Positions 11,031 to 19,338 of a stretch of 64,000 nt of DNA are shown here, piece by piece; position 1 is the stretch's first letter, and every line of letters starts with the position of its first letter. The notes under the pieces were generated by a model that was not told the origin of the DNA, ran no database searches, and was given only the letters and a program-made list of their open reading frames with translations. This stretch comes from Prauserella alba (lineage in GTDB: Bacteria > Actinomycetota > Actinomycetes > Mycobacteriales > Pseudonocardiaceae). Made by a program: the position numbers and the translations under genes. The stretch spans positions 248,001-312,000 of the forward strand of contig NZ_JAMTCH010000005.1 in the NCBI RefSeq assembly GCF_024171735.1, read 5' to 3'.

Positions 11031-13010
11031 GTGACGTACCCAGAGCCCGCCGCTGAAAACGCGGACACCCAGGTCGCCGGTGACAGTTCCGGTGGCCGCT
11101 GGAGCCATGTGCCGCCCGTGCCGCTTCCAAGTGTCGGCCGGGCGGTCACGGAACTCCTGATCGCCATCGTCGGAGCCGCGGCGATCAGCCTGTTGCTCCA
11201 GTTCGCCGTGAACCGTGCGCCGGACCTCGTGCCCGACACGTACGTTCCCAACGCCCTGTTGTCGTTGATCGGCGCCGGTCTCATCCTGTGCCTCGTCGGC
11301 GGACTCGCTGTGCGGCGCGTAGTCACGGCGCCGTGGTGGATCAAGTTCGCAGGCGTGACCGGAGGATTGGCGACGCTGGCGACGTTGACGCTCGCGCTGC
11401 CGCTGCTGTCCACCCGCTACTACCTGGGCGGGACGACCGGCGACAACGAGTTCCGTCTCCGGTACATGGAGCGCATGACCTCCGGGTGGGGGCTCGCCGA
11501 CTTCAACTACGAGGGGATTCCGCCGTTCTACCCGGCGGGCTGGTTCTGGCTCGGCGGGCGCTTCGCCAACCTCTTCGATCTGCAGGGCTGGGAGGCGTAC
11601 AAGCCCTTCTCGATCACGACCATCGCAGTTGTGGCGGCCGTGACGTTCGTGCTGTGGCGGTTCGTGGTGCGTCGGCGGATGGCAGTGCTGGCGAGCCTGG
11701 GCACGCTGCTCATGGGCCTGCACGTGCCGGGCGTCGGTGAACCGTACGCGTGGCCGACAACAGCATGGTTGCTTCCGGTGCTGGTGCTGACGTGGAACGC
11801 GCTGCGGGACCGGGAGACCCCGCGTTGGCCGCTCATACTGGCCGGGATCTACCTGGGCGTGTGCGCGATGACGTACACCCTGCACCTGGCGTTCGGTGCG
11901 ATGCTCGTGGTGTTCCTGGCAATCATCGCCGGCGTGCTGCGAGTGCGAGCCGGCGGATCTCGCGGCGAGGTCGTCCGCGGTCTGACCGGGCGAGTGATGC
12001 TCGTGGCTGTGGTGTCGGCCCTGCTGATGCTCGTCGTGTGGGCGCCGTATTTGTTCGGCGGCGGGTTGGGCGCGGAAAATGTCGCTGCGCGGTATCTCCC
12101 GGAGACGAGCGCGTATTTCCCGATGCCGTTCAAACCGAACGGCCCGATCGGCTTGTTGTGTCTGGCAGGGCTGGCGTGGGCGGTCGTTCGGGTGCGTGCT
12201 CATCGGGTCGCTCTCGTTGCACTCGTGACAGCGGGTGCGGTCTATCTGTGGTTCGCGCTCTCGACGTTGGCGTTGGCGTTCGACACCACGCTGTTGGCGT
12301 TCAGGTTCAACGTGACGCTGAAGGTCACGCTGGCAGTGGCAGGCGTGTTCGCGACGACGGACATGCTGGGTTGGGCTCTGCGTCGGTGGAACGAATGGCG
12401 GACCCAGATCACAGCCGTTGTCGCCATCGTGGCGATCGGGCTGAGCGTCGGGGTTCTGCAGGACAGTCTGCGCGGGCCGATGCGCGAAGGGTTCGAAGCG
12501 GCGCTATCGGACTACTACCCGAACGGCAGGACTCCCGAGAGTCGGCACCACGTTCCCGGCGAGGAAGAGGACGAGGGTATCTGGAGCGGCAAACTGTTGG
12601 CCGCTGTCGATGAACTCGGTACGGGCACTGCGGAACGAGAGACGGTTCTCTCGGAGCAGCATCACATGCTCGTGTTCCGGCCGTTCTGGTTGTTCCACGA
12701 TCATCGGCCGCACTACACGAACCCGCTGTCGCGCCACGGCGAACGTGCGGCTGAGATCGACACTTGGGCCGCGTCGAACAGTCCGCAAGAGCTGTACCGG
12801 CGAATGCATGACGGGCCGTTCACTCCGCCGACCATGGTCGTGCTCAAGAAGGGCGAGAACGACAACTACTTCTACACCGTCAAGTACGACACCTTCCCGA
12901 GGAAGACCGCTGCTCTCGGCCGCAAGGTCACGTTCGAACCATCGCTGTTCGCGTCGCCGCGGTTCGAGACGCGCGATGTCGGGCCGTACGTGGTGATCGC
13001 GGTACGTTGA
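11031..13010 (+). CDS. aftA: Galactan 5-O-arabinofuranosyltransferase AftA
   Basis: A 659-residue GT-C protein that adds the first arabinofuranose from DPA to galactan. After an N-terminal polar stretch there are about eleven hydrophobic helices and a C-terminal soluble domain. The hallmark first periplasmic loop reads YLGGTTGDNEFRLRYMERM (about residue 130), followed by NYEGIPPFYPAGWFWLGGRF, as in Mtb Rv3792. GTG 11031 lies 39 bases after ubiA, so it is probably in the same transcript. In mycobacteria aftA is followed by embC; here a DUF222/HNH gene intervenes and emb is inverted. Confidence 0.92.
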   Translation: MTYPEPAAENADTQVAGDSSGGRWSHVPPVPLPSVGRAVTELLIAIVGAAAISLLLQFAVNRAPDLVPDTYVPNALLSLIGAGLILCLVGGLAVRRVVTAPWWIKFAGVTGGLATLATLTLALPLLSTRYYLGGTTGDNEFRLRYMERMTSGWGLADFNYEGIPPFYPAGWFWLGGRFANLFDLQGWEAYKPFSITTIAVVAAVTFVLWRFVVRRRMAVLASLGTLLMGLHVPGVGEPYAWPTTAWLLPVLVLTWNALRDRETPRWPLILAGIYLGVCAMTYTLHLAFGAMLVVFLAIIAGVLRVRAGGSRGEVVRGLTGRVMLVAVVSALLMLVVWAPYLFGGGLGAENVAARYLPETSAYFPMPFKPNGPIGLLCLAGLAWAVVRVRAHRVALVALVTAGAVYLWFALSTLALAFDTTLLAFRFNVTLKVTLAVAGVFATTDMLGWALRRWNEWRTQITAVVAIVAIGLSVGVLQDSLRGPMREGFEAALSDYYPNGRTPESRHHVPGEEEDEGIWSGKLLAAVDELGTGTAERETVLSEQHHMLVFRPFWLFHDHRPHYTNPLSRHGERAAEIDTWAASNSPQELYRRMHDGPFTPPTMVVLKKGENDNYFYTVKYDTFPRKTAALGRKVTFEPSLFASPRFETRDVGPYVVIAVR

Positions 13011-13586
13011 ACGGCTGGTGGGGGTCGGCGCCGGGGAGTCCGTCGATCCCTGCGTGACCAGCTAGGCGGCCGGGAGTCAGGTCGTCGAGGGTTCATTCGG
13101 CCGGCGGCACGTTGCCCTGGCGAATCGCCGTGAGGCGGTTTGTCGGCGGCACCGGGGCGTCTTGTGCCGGGACCATCGGTGTTGGTGGGTCCGCTCACGG
13201 TTGGCGACCAGGGTACCGACGTCGATCGTTGCCGGCCCGTGTCGGCTCCCGATGCTTCCATGGTCGCTCCTCCTCGTCGTTGTGGAGATTCCTCTGCGCT
13301 GTCATCGATGGATCGGTGTGGTTGTCGACGTGGGTTCGGTGGTCAGCCGGTCGTCGGCACGTCCGACATCTGCTGTGGCCGGTTGTGTCGGTGGCTTGTT
13401 GTATATGTGGTCGATCAGCGCGGCGAGCCGACCTCAGTGGCTCGATCTATCCAACTCGGTCCGTCCGTGATTCAACCGCCTCCAGCGACTCATGGCTATA
13501 GCACGATCGAGTGTATCGAACTAACGTTTGACACCATTCGGGACATTCGAGTACTTTCAAAAACAGCTACTAACGAGGGGAAAAGT
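13011..13586. other. Non-coding stretch between aftA and the HNH gene
   Basis: These 576 bases are visibly lower in GC than their surroundings, especially after 13250. No reading frame has the expected codon bias. On the minus strand an ATG at 13261 is preceded by GGAGGAG, but its frame runs into aftA antisense and resembles nothing. The only clear signal is the LexA-box-like palindrome at 13516. It may be a remnant brought in with the HNH gene. Confidence 0.5.
13516..13531. promoter_or_regulatory. LexA (SOS) box-like palindrome
   Basis: The sequence TCGAAC-TAAC-GTTTGA differs at one position from the actinobacterial LexA box TCGAAC-N4-GTTCGA. It lies 55 bases upstream of the DUF222/HNH ATG. 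The second DUF222/HNH gene in this window has an equivalent site. LexA control is inferred. Confidence 0.55.
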
Positions 13587-14900
13587 ATGAAACTCGACGG
13601 TGTTGTTCGTTCACGAAGACGGATCGCGCAGGCTCAGGCCGAGTACATACGCGAACTTGCCGTTACCGCGGTTTCCGAGACTGGGGCCAGTGAACAGGTA
13701 ACGGCCGAGCTGGCCGTGGCGCTGGCAGAGTCCGAGCACGTCGTACGTCGGGAACTCGCGTGGGCGCGGCAGCTCACCGCCCGGTTGCCGCAGACGCTGC
13801 GGGCGCTATCCGGCGGTGACATCGACTTGCAGAAGGCCGCGAAGGTCGTCGATCAGACCACGGTGTTGGACGGTGAGTCCGCCGGCAGGGTCGACGAGAT
13901 GGTTGCCGACAAATTCGCCGGTCGTGACGCCGGATCGATCCGACGTATCGCGTACCGAGCGGTGCACAGGGTCGATCCGGATGGTGCTGCGATACGGGCA
14001 GCACGACGACGCGAAGGTCGTAAGGTTCAGATTCTCCATCGCGAAGACGCAATGGCCACTGTTTCTGCGGCACTGCCTGCGGAGGTCGCATCGGCGGTGT
14101 ACGCGCGCCTCGATCGGATGGCTAGATCGACACGGAATCGCGGCGACGCGCGGACCATGGACCAGCTACGAGCCGACAAACTCGCCGAGTGTGTACTCGG
14201 TCGTTCGGGCGGTCACGCGGGCGCCGGTAGGGCGGAGATCTATGTGCATGTCGACCTGCCGACATTGATGGGACTTGCAGACAATCCGGCGCAACTGGCC
14301 GGGCATGGCCCCATACCGGCGCCTGTAGCTCGTCAGATCGCTGAGGAGCCCACATCGACATGGCGGCGGGTGGTGACCGACCCTCTCACTGGGGCGCCCC
14401 TCGAAGTCGGACGGAAGCGATACCGGCCAACCAGAGCGGTTGCGGACTACGTGAAGGTGCGTGACCGGGAATGCCGGTTTCCCGGCTGTCATCGACCGGG
14501 GGAGTACGTTGACCTCGACCATGTCACGCCGCACGGCTGTGACGGGCCAACATGCACGACGAATCTCATCGGGCTCTGTCGGCACCATCATGTCGTCAAG
14601 CACACGGCTGGTTGGCGGTTCGAACTCGAGCCCGATGGCACCCTTCACATCACGACGCCGCGCGGGGCGCGGCACACCAATCGTCCCGCGGCCGAGATGT
14701 GTGGCCGTACTACGGGTGAGGAGCGTCGTGGTGCGGTAATAGGTGAAAACGGTGCCAACGATAGTGCCGTCGGTGGCCGACGTGCACGCAAACGCAGGCG
14801 GCGCGCGAGCAGATGTCGTTCCGAGAGCGGTGCTAGCGCGACGCTCGCGTCATCCGGAAATTCCGGCTCGGCGCAGGGTAGTCGAGCCGAAACACGCTGA
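13587..14900 (+). CDS. DUF222 / HNH endonuclease (13E12 repeat family)
   Basis: A 437-residue protein. It has an N-terminal DUF222 helical domain (about residues 30-270) and an HNH nuclease motif at about residues 292-340 (RECRFPGCHRPGEYVDLDHV, then NLIGLCRHHHVVKH). This family is abundant and repeated in actinobacterial genomes and is regarded as possibly mobile. ATG 13587 follows a good GAGGGG ribosome site. The gene interrupts the usual aftA-emb order, has lower GC than its neighbours, and its basic, low-complexity C-terminus overlaps the 3' end of the convergent emb gene by 68 bases. A LexA-like box lies upstream. Confidence 0.88.
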   Translation: MKLDGVVRSRRRIAQAQAEYIRELAVTAVSETGASEQVTAELAVALAESEHVVRRELAWARQLTARLPQTLRALSGGDIDLQKAAKVVDQTTVLDGESAGRVDEMVADKFAGRDAGSIRRIAYRAVHRVDPDGAAIRAARRREGRKVQILHREDAMATVSAALPAEVASAVYARLDRMARSTRNRGDARTMDQLRADKLAECVLGRSGGHAGAGRAEIYVHVDLPTLMGLADNPAQLAGHGPIPAPVARQIAEEPTSTWRRVVTDPLTGAPLEVGRKRYRPTRAVADYVKVRDRECRFPGCHRPGEYVDLDHVTPHGCDGPTCTTNLIGLCRHHHVVKHTAGWRFELEPDGTLHITTPRGARHTNRPAAEMCGRTTGEERRGAVIGENGANDSAVGGRRARKRRRRASRCRSESGASATLASSGNSGSAQGSRAETR

Positions 14901-17670
14901 TCGGTTCGAAGAGCTTGTCCCCACGGAGGTACGTCGGCACCGCTGTTTCCGTGGCCAACTGCATCAGTGGCGCGTAAGGCCCTCCTTGGGTTGCCATATA
15001 GGACACGCTGCCGATGTCGCGGATCGACGGGCCGGATGCGAAGCGGTATCGAACGGGCTCGACGGTTCCGTCGTCCACTGAGGGCGGACGACGGCACGGC
15101 ATCGTGAATGCACCCACCCAGTCGAGGATTACGGGTTCCGACGTGGGTACGAGTTCCGTGGAAGGAACTGTTTTCGGTAGACGTGGTGCACCTGCAGCGA
15201 TCCAACCGTTGGCGGAACGTTCGTCGACCAGTTTCAATCGCACCATCGCGGCGGTCGCCGGGTCGAAACGCTTCTCCGTCCATTGCGGGGTAAGGGTGAT
15301 CTCGTGAGAAGACAGGACTCTTCCGGTCTCGTCGGCGAACTCGACGGTCGCCGCCACGGCACCGGTTCCGCGGACGGGCACCACCACCGGAGGTGCAGTG
15401 GGAGAGTCGCTTCCTGCAGGCAGGTTGTACCAGGATGTCGTGATTCTTCCCGGACGGCCGCTGCTGTGCCATACGGGGGCTTGTGCGCTCCCATATGGTT
15501 CGAGAAGTCCGCGTCGCGGAAACGCGCCGTTCGTGGTGAAGCCGTCCACATCGGCAGGTCCGGAGGCCGGCAGCATGCCGGCGGCGACATCCGGTTCCAC
15601 CTCGAGCCATTCCTCGATTCCGCACGGGTGACCCGCTAACGCGGCGACGTTTGCGGCACCGGTCGTATATGTCTCCGAGCGCGGAACCATGGCGTACGCC
15701 ATCGTGCCGACCTCGACGACCACCACACCGAACGCAATGATCGGTACGAACGAGGCTGGGCTCCGGATCCAGCGCCACGCGCCGGCAAGTCCGGCTACCG
15801 CAATCCCGAACCCGACCGCCAAGGCCAGGCTGGCGGCGTCGATTCCGGCGACTCCCGGTGGCACGTCCGACCACTTCACGTTCAGCCCGCCGAGAAACCA
15901 CCACCGCAACGGAGCGTCGATGCCCACCCACACCGCGATCGCGAAGGCGGCGCACGTCAGCGACAGCTGCCAGCTGCGCCGCAGCGCTCCACGCGAGACC
16001 GCGTGGACCATCACAGCAACCAGCAGCGTCGCCACGCCGGCGAGAACACCGAAATGATGGGTGTACTTCGTCGGAGTCAGCGCGAGCGCTGCGAAGTACA
16101 GGACCGCCGCGACCAGGAGGCGGCGGGTCGGGGCCTGCGCCAGCTTCGGCGTTCGGCGCAGCACGAGCAACACGGCCAAGACCGCCATAGCGAACCACAA
16201 CAGCAGCACGGGAAGCCGTCGATTCAGCCCGCCTTGCAGTGGATCGAACAGCCACTCGTAGCGCTTTTCTTCGCCCGCGATGCCGTAACTCGGGCCGATC
16301 TCCGTCCTTACTTCGACGGCATGCAGCACCGCGTCGAGCGATTGTCCGAAGAACATCAGCAGCAACACCGACGCGCCTGCGCCGAGCAAAACGGCGGCTG
16401 CTCGCCGGCCGTATGCGCGCAACGTCGGCCATGCTGCAGGCAACGCCACGAGCAGTTGCAGGAAAACCGCGATGCCGGTGGGCGTGAGGGCGGTTGTCGC
16501 TCCTGCGGCGACGACGGCACAGGCGAGGAACGACAGTCGGCGAGTTGCCACGCCCCGTTCGACGAGCGCCAACGTCGCGAGCGAGCCGAGCATGACCCAC
16601 GGCTCCGGCCGCAGACCCACGCCGAACTGGATGGTCCAGAGCAGGAAGACCCCTGCCGCGGCCCAGCGCGCCATCCCGGCGTGTCCTTTGGCGAACCGTG
16701 GAAGCAGCACACGGTCGATCAGCAGCCACGACACGAAACACACCAACAGCGATGGCAAACGCAGCCACAGCGTTGTCGTACTGACCTCCACCCACGGCCG
16801 ATACAGCTCGTAGAACCAGCTGAACGGCGCCTCCGGGGCATTGAACCAGCGCATGTAGTTGCCGACGAAGCCGGTATCGGCCGAGGACAGGATCATCGCG
16901 ACGATGTAGCCGTCGTCGACGGTGGCGGCGCCGATGACGGCCCACAGGACGAGCGTGCCCGCCACGACGGCGTCCACCAGCCGAGGACGCGCCCACCGCC
17001 GTGGCAGCGATTTCGGGCGACACGACTCCCGTTTCCTGAGCGCGAGCAGCATCGCGATGAGCGACACGACCGAGGTCACGCCTGCCGCGATCTTCACGGG
17101 GCTTGGGTCCGAGACGTAGCGCGTGTCCGGAGTGACGCTCACCTGCAGGCTGGGTGCGTCCGTCGCGTCGGTGAACAGGCCGTTGACTGCAGGCCGTTCC
17201 GCTGTCTGTCCCTGTTCGCGGCCGTCGGAGGTGACTACGGTTCCCGATGTGTCCGAGACGATCCGCCAGCGACAGGTCTCGGTCAGGGGTGCGGCCGCCA
17301 GGGGCGTTTTGCCGAGGGTGGCCGTGATCCGCCCGTCGGAGATCCGCACCGAGAGGCCGTTCGGAGGGTCCTGGACGCCACCGGGTCCTGTCGTCGACAG
17401 AAGAGTGCCGCCACCGAGGGCGCGTGCGTCGGCGCAGGAGAACGTGACGTCCATCCGCTGTGGTGTGTACGGCAGCAGGGGGAGTGTCGTGTCCTCGGGT
17501 GCGGCGGACGGCCACTCGTACGTGGTCGTGACCTGGTCGGCTGGTGCGAGAACGAACGCGACTGAGGCCAGCGCGGAGATCAGTCCGAGTACGGCCGCCG
17601 AGAGACGATGCGCGACTCCGTTCGGGACGGGTCGGCGGGATGCGGTCGCGGATGCGGTCACACCCGGCAC
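14833..17670 (-). CDS. emb: Arabinosyltransferase of the EmbA/EmbB/EmbC family
   Basis: A 945-residue GT-C enzyme that polymerises arabinan from decaprenyl-phosphoryl-arabinose; it is the ethambutol target family. After the first helix and an N-terminal periplasmic jelly-roll region, the catalytic motif TVDDGYIVAMI appears near residue 250, followed by GNYMRWFNAPEAPFSWFYEL, a signature of the Emb proteins. About thirteen helices precede a periplasmic C-terminal domain. It is about 150 residues shorter than the Mtb paralogues and is the only emb gene in the window. GTG 17670 is the start. It is convergent with, and overlaps, the HNH gene. Confidence 0.92.
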   Translation of the reverse strand: MPGVTASATASRRPVPNGVAHRLSAAVLGLISALASVAFVLAPADQVTTTYEWPSAAPEDTTLPLLPYTPQRMDVTFSCADARALGGGTLLSTTGPGGVQDPPNGLSVRISDGRITATLGKTPLAAAPLTETCRWRIVSDTSGTVVTSDGREQGQTAERPAVNGLFTDATDAPSLQVSVTPDTRYVSDPSPVKIAAGVTSVVSLIAMLLALRKRESCRPKSLPRRWARPRLVDAVVAGTLVLWAVIGAATVDDGYIVAMILSSADTGFVGNYMRWFNAPEAPFSWFYELYRPWVEVSTTTLWLRLPSLLVCFVSWLLIDRVLLPRFAKGHAGMARWAAAGVFLLWTIQFGVGLRPEPWVMLGSLATLALVERGVATRRLSFLACAVVAAGATTALTPTGIAVFLQLLVALPAAWPTLRAYGRRAAAVLLGAGASVLLLMFFGQSLDAVLHAVEVRTEIGPSYGIAGEEKRYEWLFDPLQGGLNRRLPVLLLWFAMAVLAVLLVLRRTPKLAQAPTRRLLVAAVLYFAALALTPTKYTHHFGVLAGVATLLVAVMVHAVSRGALRRSWQLSLTCAAFAIAVWVGIDAPLRWWFLGGLNVKWSDVPPGVAGIDAASLALAVGFGIAVAGLAGAWRWIRSPASFVPIIAFGVVVVEVGTMAYAMVPRSETYTTGAANVAALAGHPCGIEEWLEVEPDVAAGMLPASGPADVDGFTTNGAFPRRGLLEPYGSAQAPVWHSSGRPGRITTSWYNLPAGSDSPTAPPVVVPVRGTGAVAATVEFADETGRVLSSHEITLTPQWTEKRFDPATAAMVRLKLVDERSANGWIAAGAPRLPKTVPSTELVPTSEPVILDWVGAFTMPCRRPPSVDDGTVEPVRYRFASGPSIRDIGSVSYMATQGGPYAPLMQLATETAVPTYLRGDKLFEPISVFRLDYPAPSRNFRMTRASR

Positions 17671-17754
17671 TGTAAAGAGTCATGTCACTCCGCGGAGTAA
17701 CACCCACGACCTGCAAACATGGGAGTCGTTTACGCCGAACAGTGGAAGCAGGAC

Positions 17755-19275
17755 ATGGCAGGTCGCACGCGCACAGCGGTAATCGTCGGCCTGTCCGCGG
17801 TCGGCGGATTGCTGGCGTTCCTGCTCACCAGGACCAGCCTGACCGACGACGCATACATCACGCTCACCTATGCCAGGAATCTCGCCGAACACGGCGAATG
17901 GGGCATCATCCCGGACGTCGCGAGCAATTCGGCCACATCGCCGTTGAACGTGCTCCTGTTGGCGCTGGGCGCCGCGGTCACGGGGCTGTTCGGAGATGCT
18001 CAGCCGATCGCGTCGCTCGGATTCGTCACGGTGGGCGCGACGGCGGCGCTCGGGTGGGCGTGGGCGAGGCTTGCCGCCAGTTGGCGATTCCCGGTGCCGG
18101 TGGCTCTCCTCGGAGTCGCCGTCGTCGTGGTGAATCCGTTCGTGCTGTCGGCAATCGGCCTCGAGGTGCTGCTGATCCCGGCGGTGCTGGCGGGGCTCGC
18201 CGCGGCCGCGGCAGAGCGACGCCCGGTGTGGTTCGGCGCCCTCGCGGGGCTGGCCGTGCTCGTGCGGCTCGACCTGGCCGTGTTCGTCGTCGTCATGTTT
18301 GCCGTCACGGCTCGCGCGGTCGGACGCCGCTGGTGGCAGGTGGTCGTGGCGACGGCCGCGGTCGCGTTGCCCTGGTACGTCCTGAGCTGGGTCGCGTTCG
18401 GTTCGGCCGTACCCGACACCTTGGTGATCAAGCAGTCGCAGGACGGGTTGTTCGACCCGTGGACGTACGCCACCGGCATAGGCATGTACCTCGAAGACGT
18501 GGGCTTTCCCGTCCTGTTGGCGATAGTGCCTGCCGTTTTGGGTGTGGGTGCGCTCCTCACCGTCGCGATCGTCCGACTTGCCGTCACTGAACGCCCCGCA
18601 CTAGGAGTGATAGCCGGTCTCGGAGCCGGTGGCGTGGCGTACTACGGCGCCTATGTGCTGCTCGGCGTCGGTCCGTACCACTGGTACTACGTGGCGCCGC
18701 TGACGGCGTTGTCGATGTGTGCCGTCCTCGCACTCGGGGCCTGGTGGGGGCACCAGCGCGGAGGAGCGCACAGCGACCGTGGTGTCGGCGACCGGACGAA
18801 ACCCGTCGTCGCCTTCGGACTCCTGGGTGCGGTCGCCGGACTCGTCGTACTCACGGCGGCGGTCGAGGTGCAGCGGGGTGTGCCGTGGCGCTCGCCGGTG
18901 ATCTTCGGCAATTGGGCGAGTGCCCAGGACTACGCCCGCGTCGGTACCGAACTGGGCCGTCGCGTGGGAGCCGCCCCGGTGCGCTCGCCCGGCGAGATCG
19001 GCACGCTGGCGTACTTCTGCGAATGCCAGATCGTCGACGCGTTCTCGGACCGCGGCCGAGTCCCGGAACTGCTCGAGGAACGGCTGTCCGAATCCGGCCC
19101 GGTCGGGTCGGCGCTACTCGAGGTCAACTATCTCTGGTTCGATCGTGACCGCGAGCCGCTCGACCCGTCATATCGGCTGCTGTACGACTCCGGGCCGGGC
19201 CACGGTCCGGGCACCTGGACCGTACGTTCGGACGCCACCGGCGTCGGCCACTTCACGCTGGTCCGCATCCGTTGA
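17755..19275 (+). CDS. GT-C family membrane glycosyltransferase
   Basis: A 506-residue polytopic protein divergent from emb. It has about ten helices and a catalytic-loop motif SLTDDAYITLTYARNLAEHG near residue 33, related to AftB-like arabinofuranosyltransferases but lacking the usual VFN-GE segment (here WGIIPDVASNSATSPLN). The C-terminal region is soluble and may bind an acceptor. I chose ATG 17755 because AAGCAGG lies just upstream; an in-frame ATG at 17719 is the alternative. It is followed after 63 bases by another GT-C gene, so the two probably act in one pathway. The substrate is unknown. Confidence 0.78.
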   Translation: MAGRTRTAVIVGLSAVGGLLAFLLTRTSLTDDAYITLTYARNLAEHGEWGIIPDVASNSATSPLNVLLLALGAAVTGLFGDAQPIASLGFVTVGATAALGWAWARLAASWRFPVPVALLGVAVVVVNPFVLSAIGLEVLLIPAVLAGLAAAAAERRPVWFGALAGLAVLVRLDLAVFVVVMFAVTARAVGRRWWQVVVATAAVALPWYVLSWVAFGSAVPDTLVIKQSQDGLFDPWTYATGIGMYLEDVGFPVLLAIVPAVLGVGALLTVAIVRLAVTERPALGVIAGLGAGGVAYYGAYVLLGVGPYHWYYVAPLTALSMCAVLALGAWWGHQRGGAHSDRGVGDRTKPVVAFGLLGAVAGLVVLTAAVEVQRGVPWRSPVIFGNWASAQDYARVGTELGRRVGAAPVRSPGEIGTLAYFCECQIVDAFSDRGRVPELLEERLSESGPVGSALLEVNYLWFDRDREPLDPSYRLLYDSGPGHGPGTWTVRSDATGVGHFTLVRIR

Positions 19276-19338
19276 CGCAGACGTTCCGTTTTCGCGCGTA
19301 CCCGGTAGCTTGTGTTCCTGGCCGAACGGGTAGGAGCG

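Noticed and set aside
12872-13261. Minus-strand ATG at 13261 with a perfect GGAGGAG ribosome site
   Set aside because: The frame reads an Arg/Pro-rich 129-residue protein that runs antisense into the 3' end of aftA, has no recognisable domain and poor third-position bias; it may be a chance start or a gene remnant.
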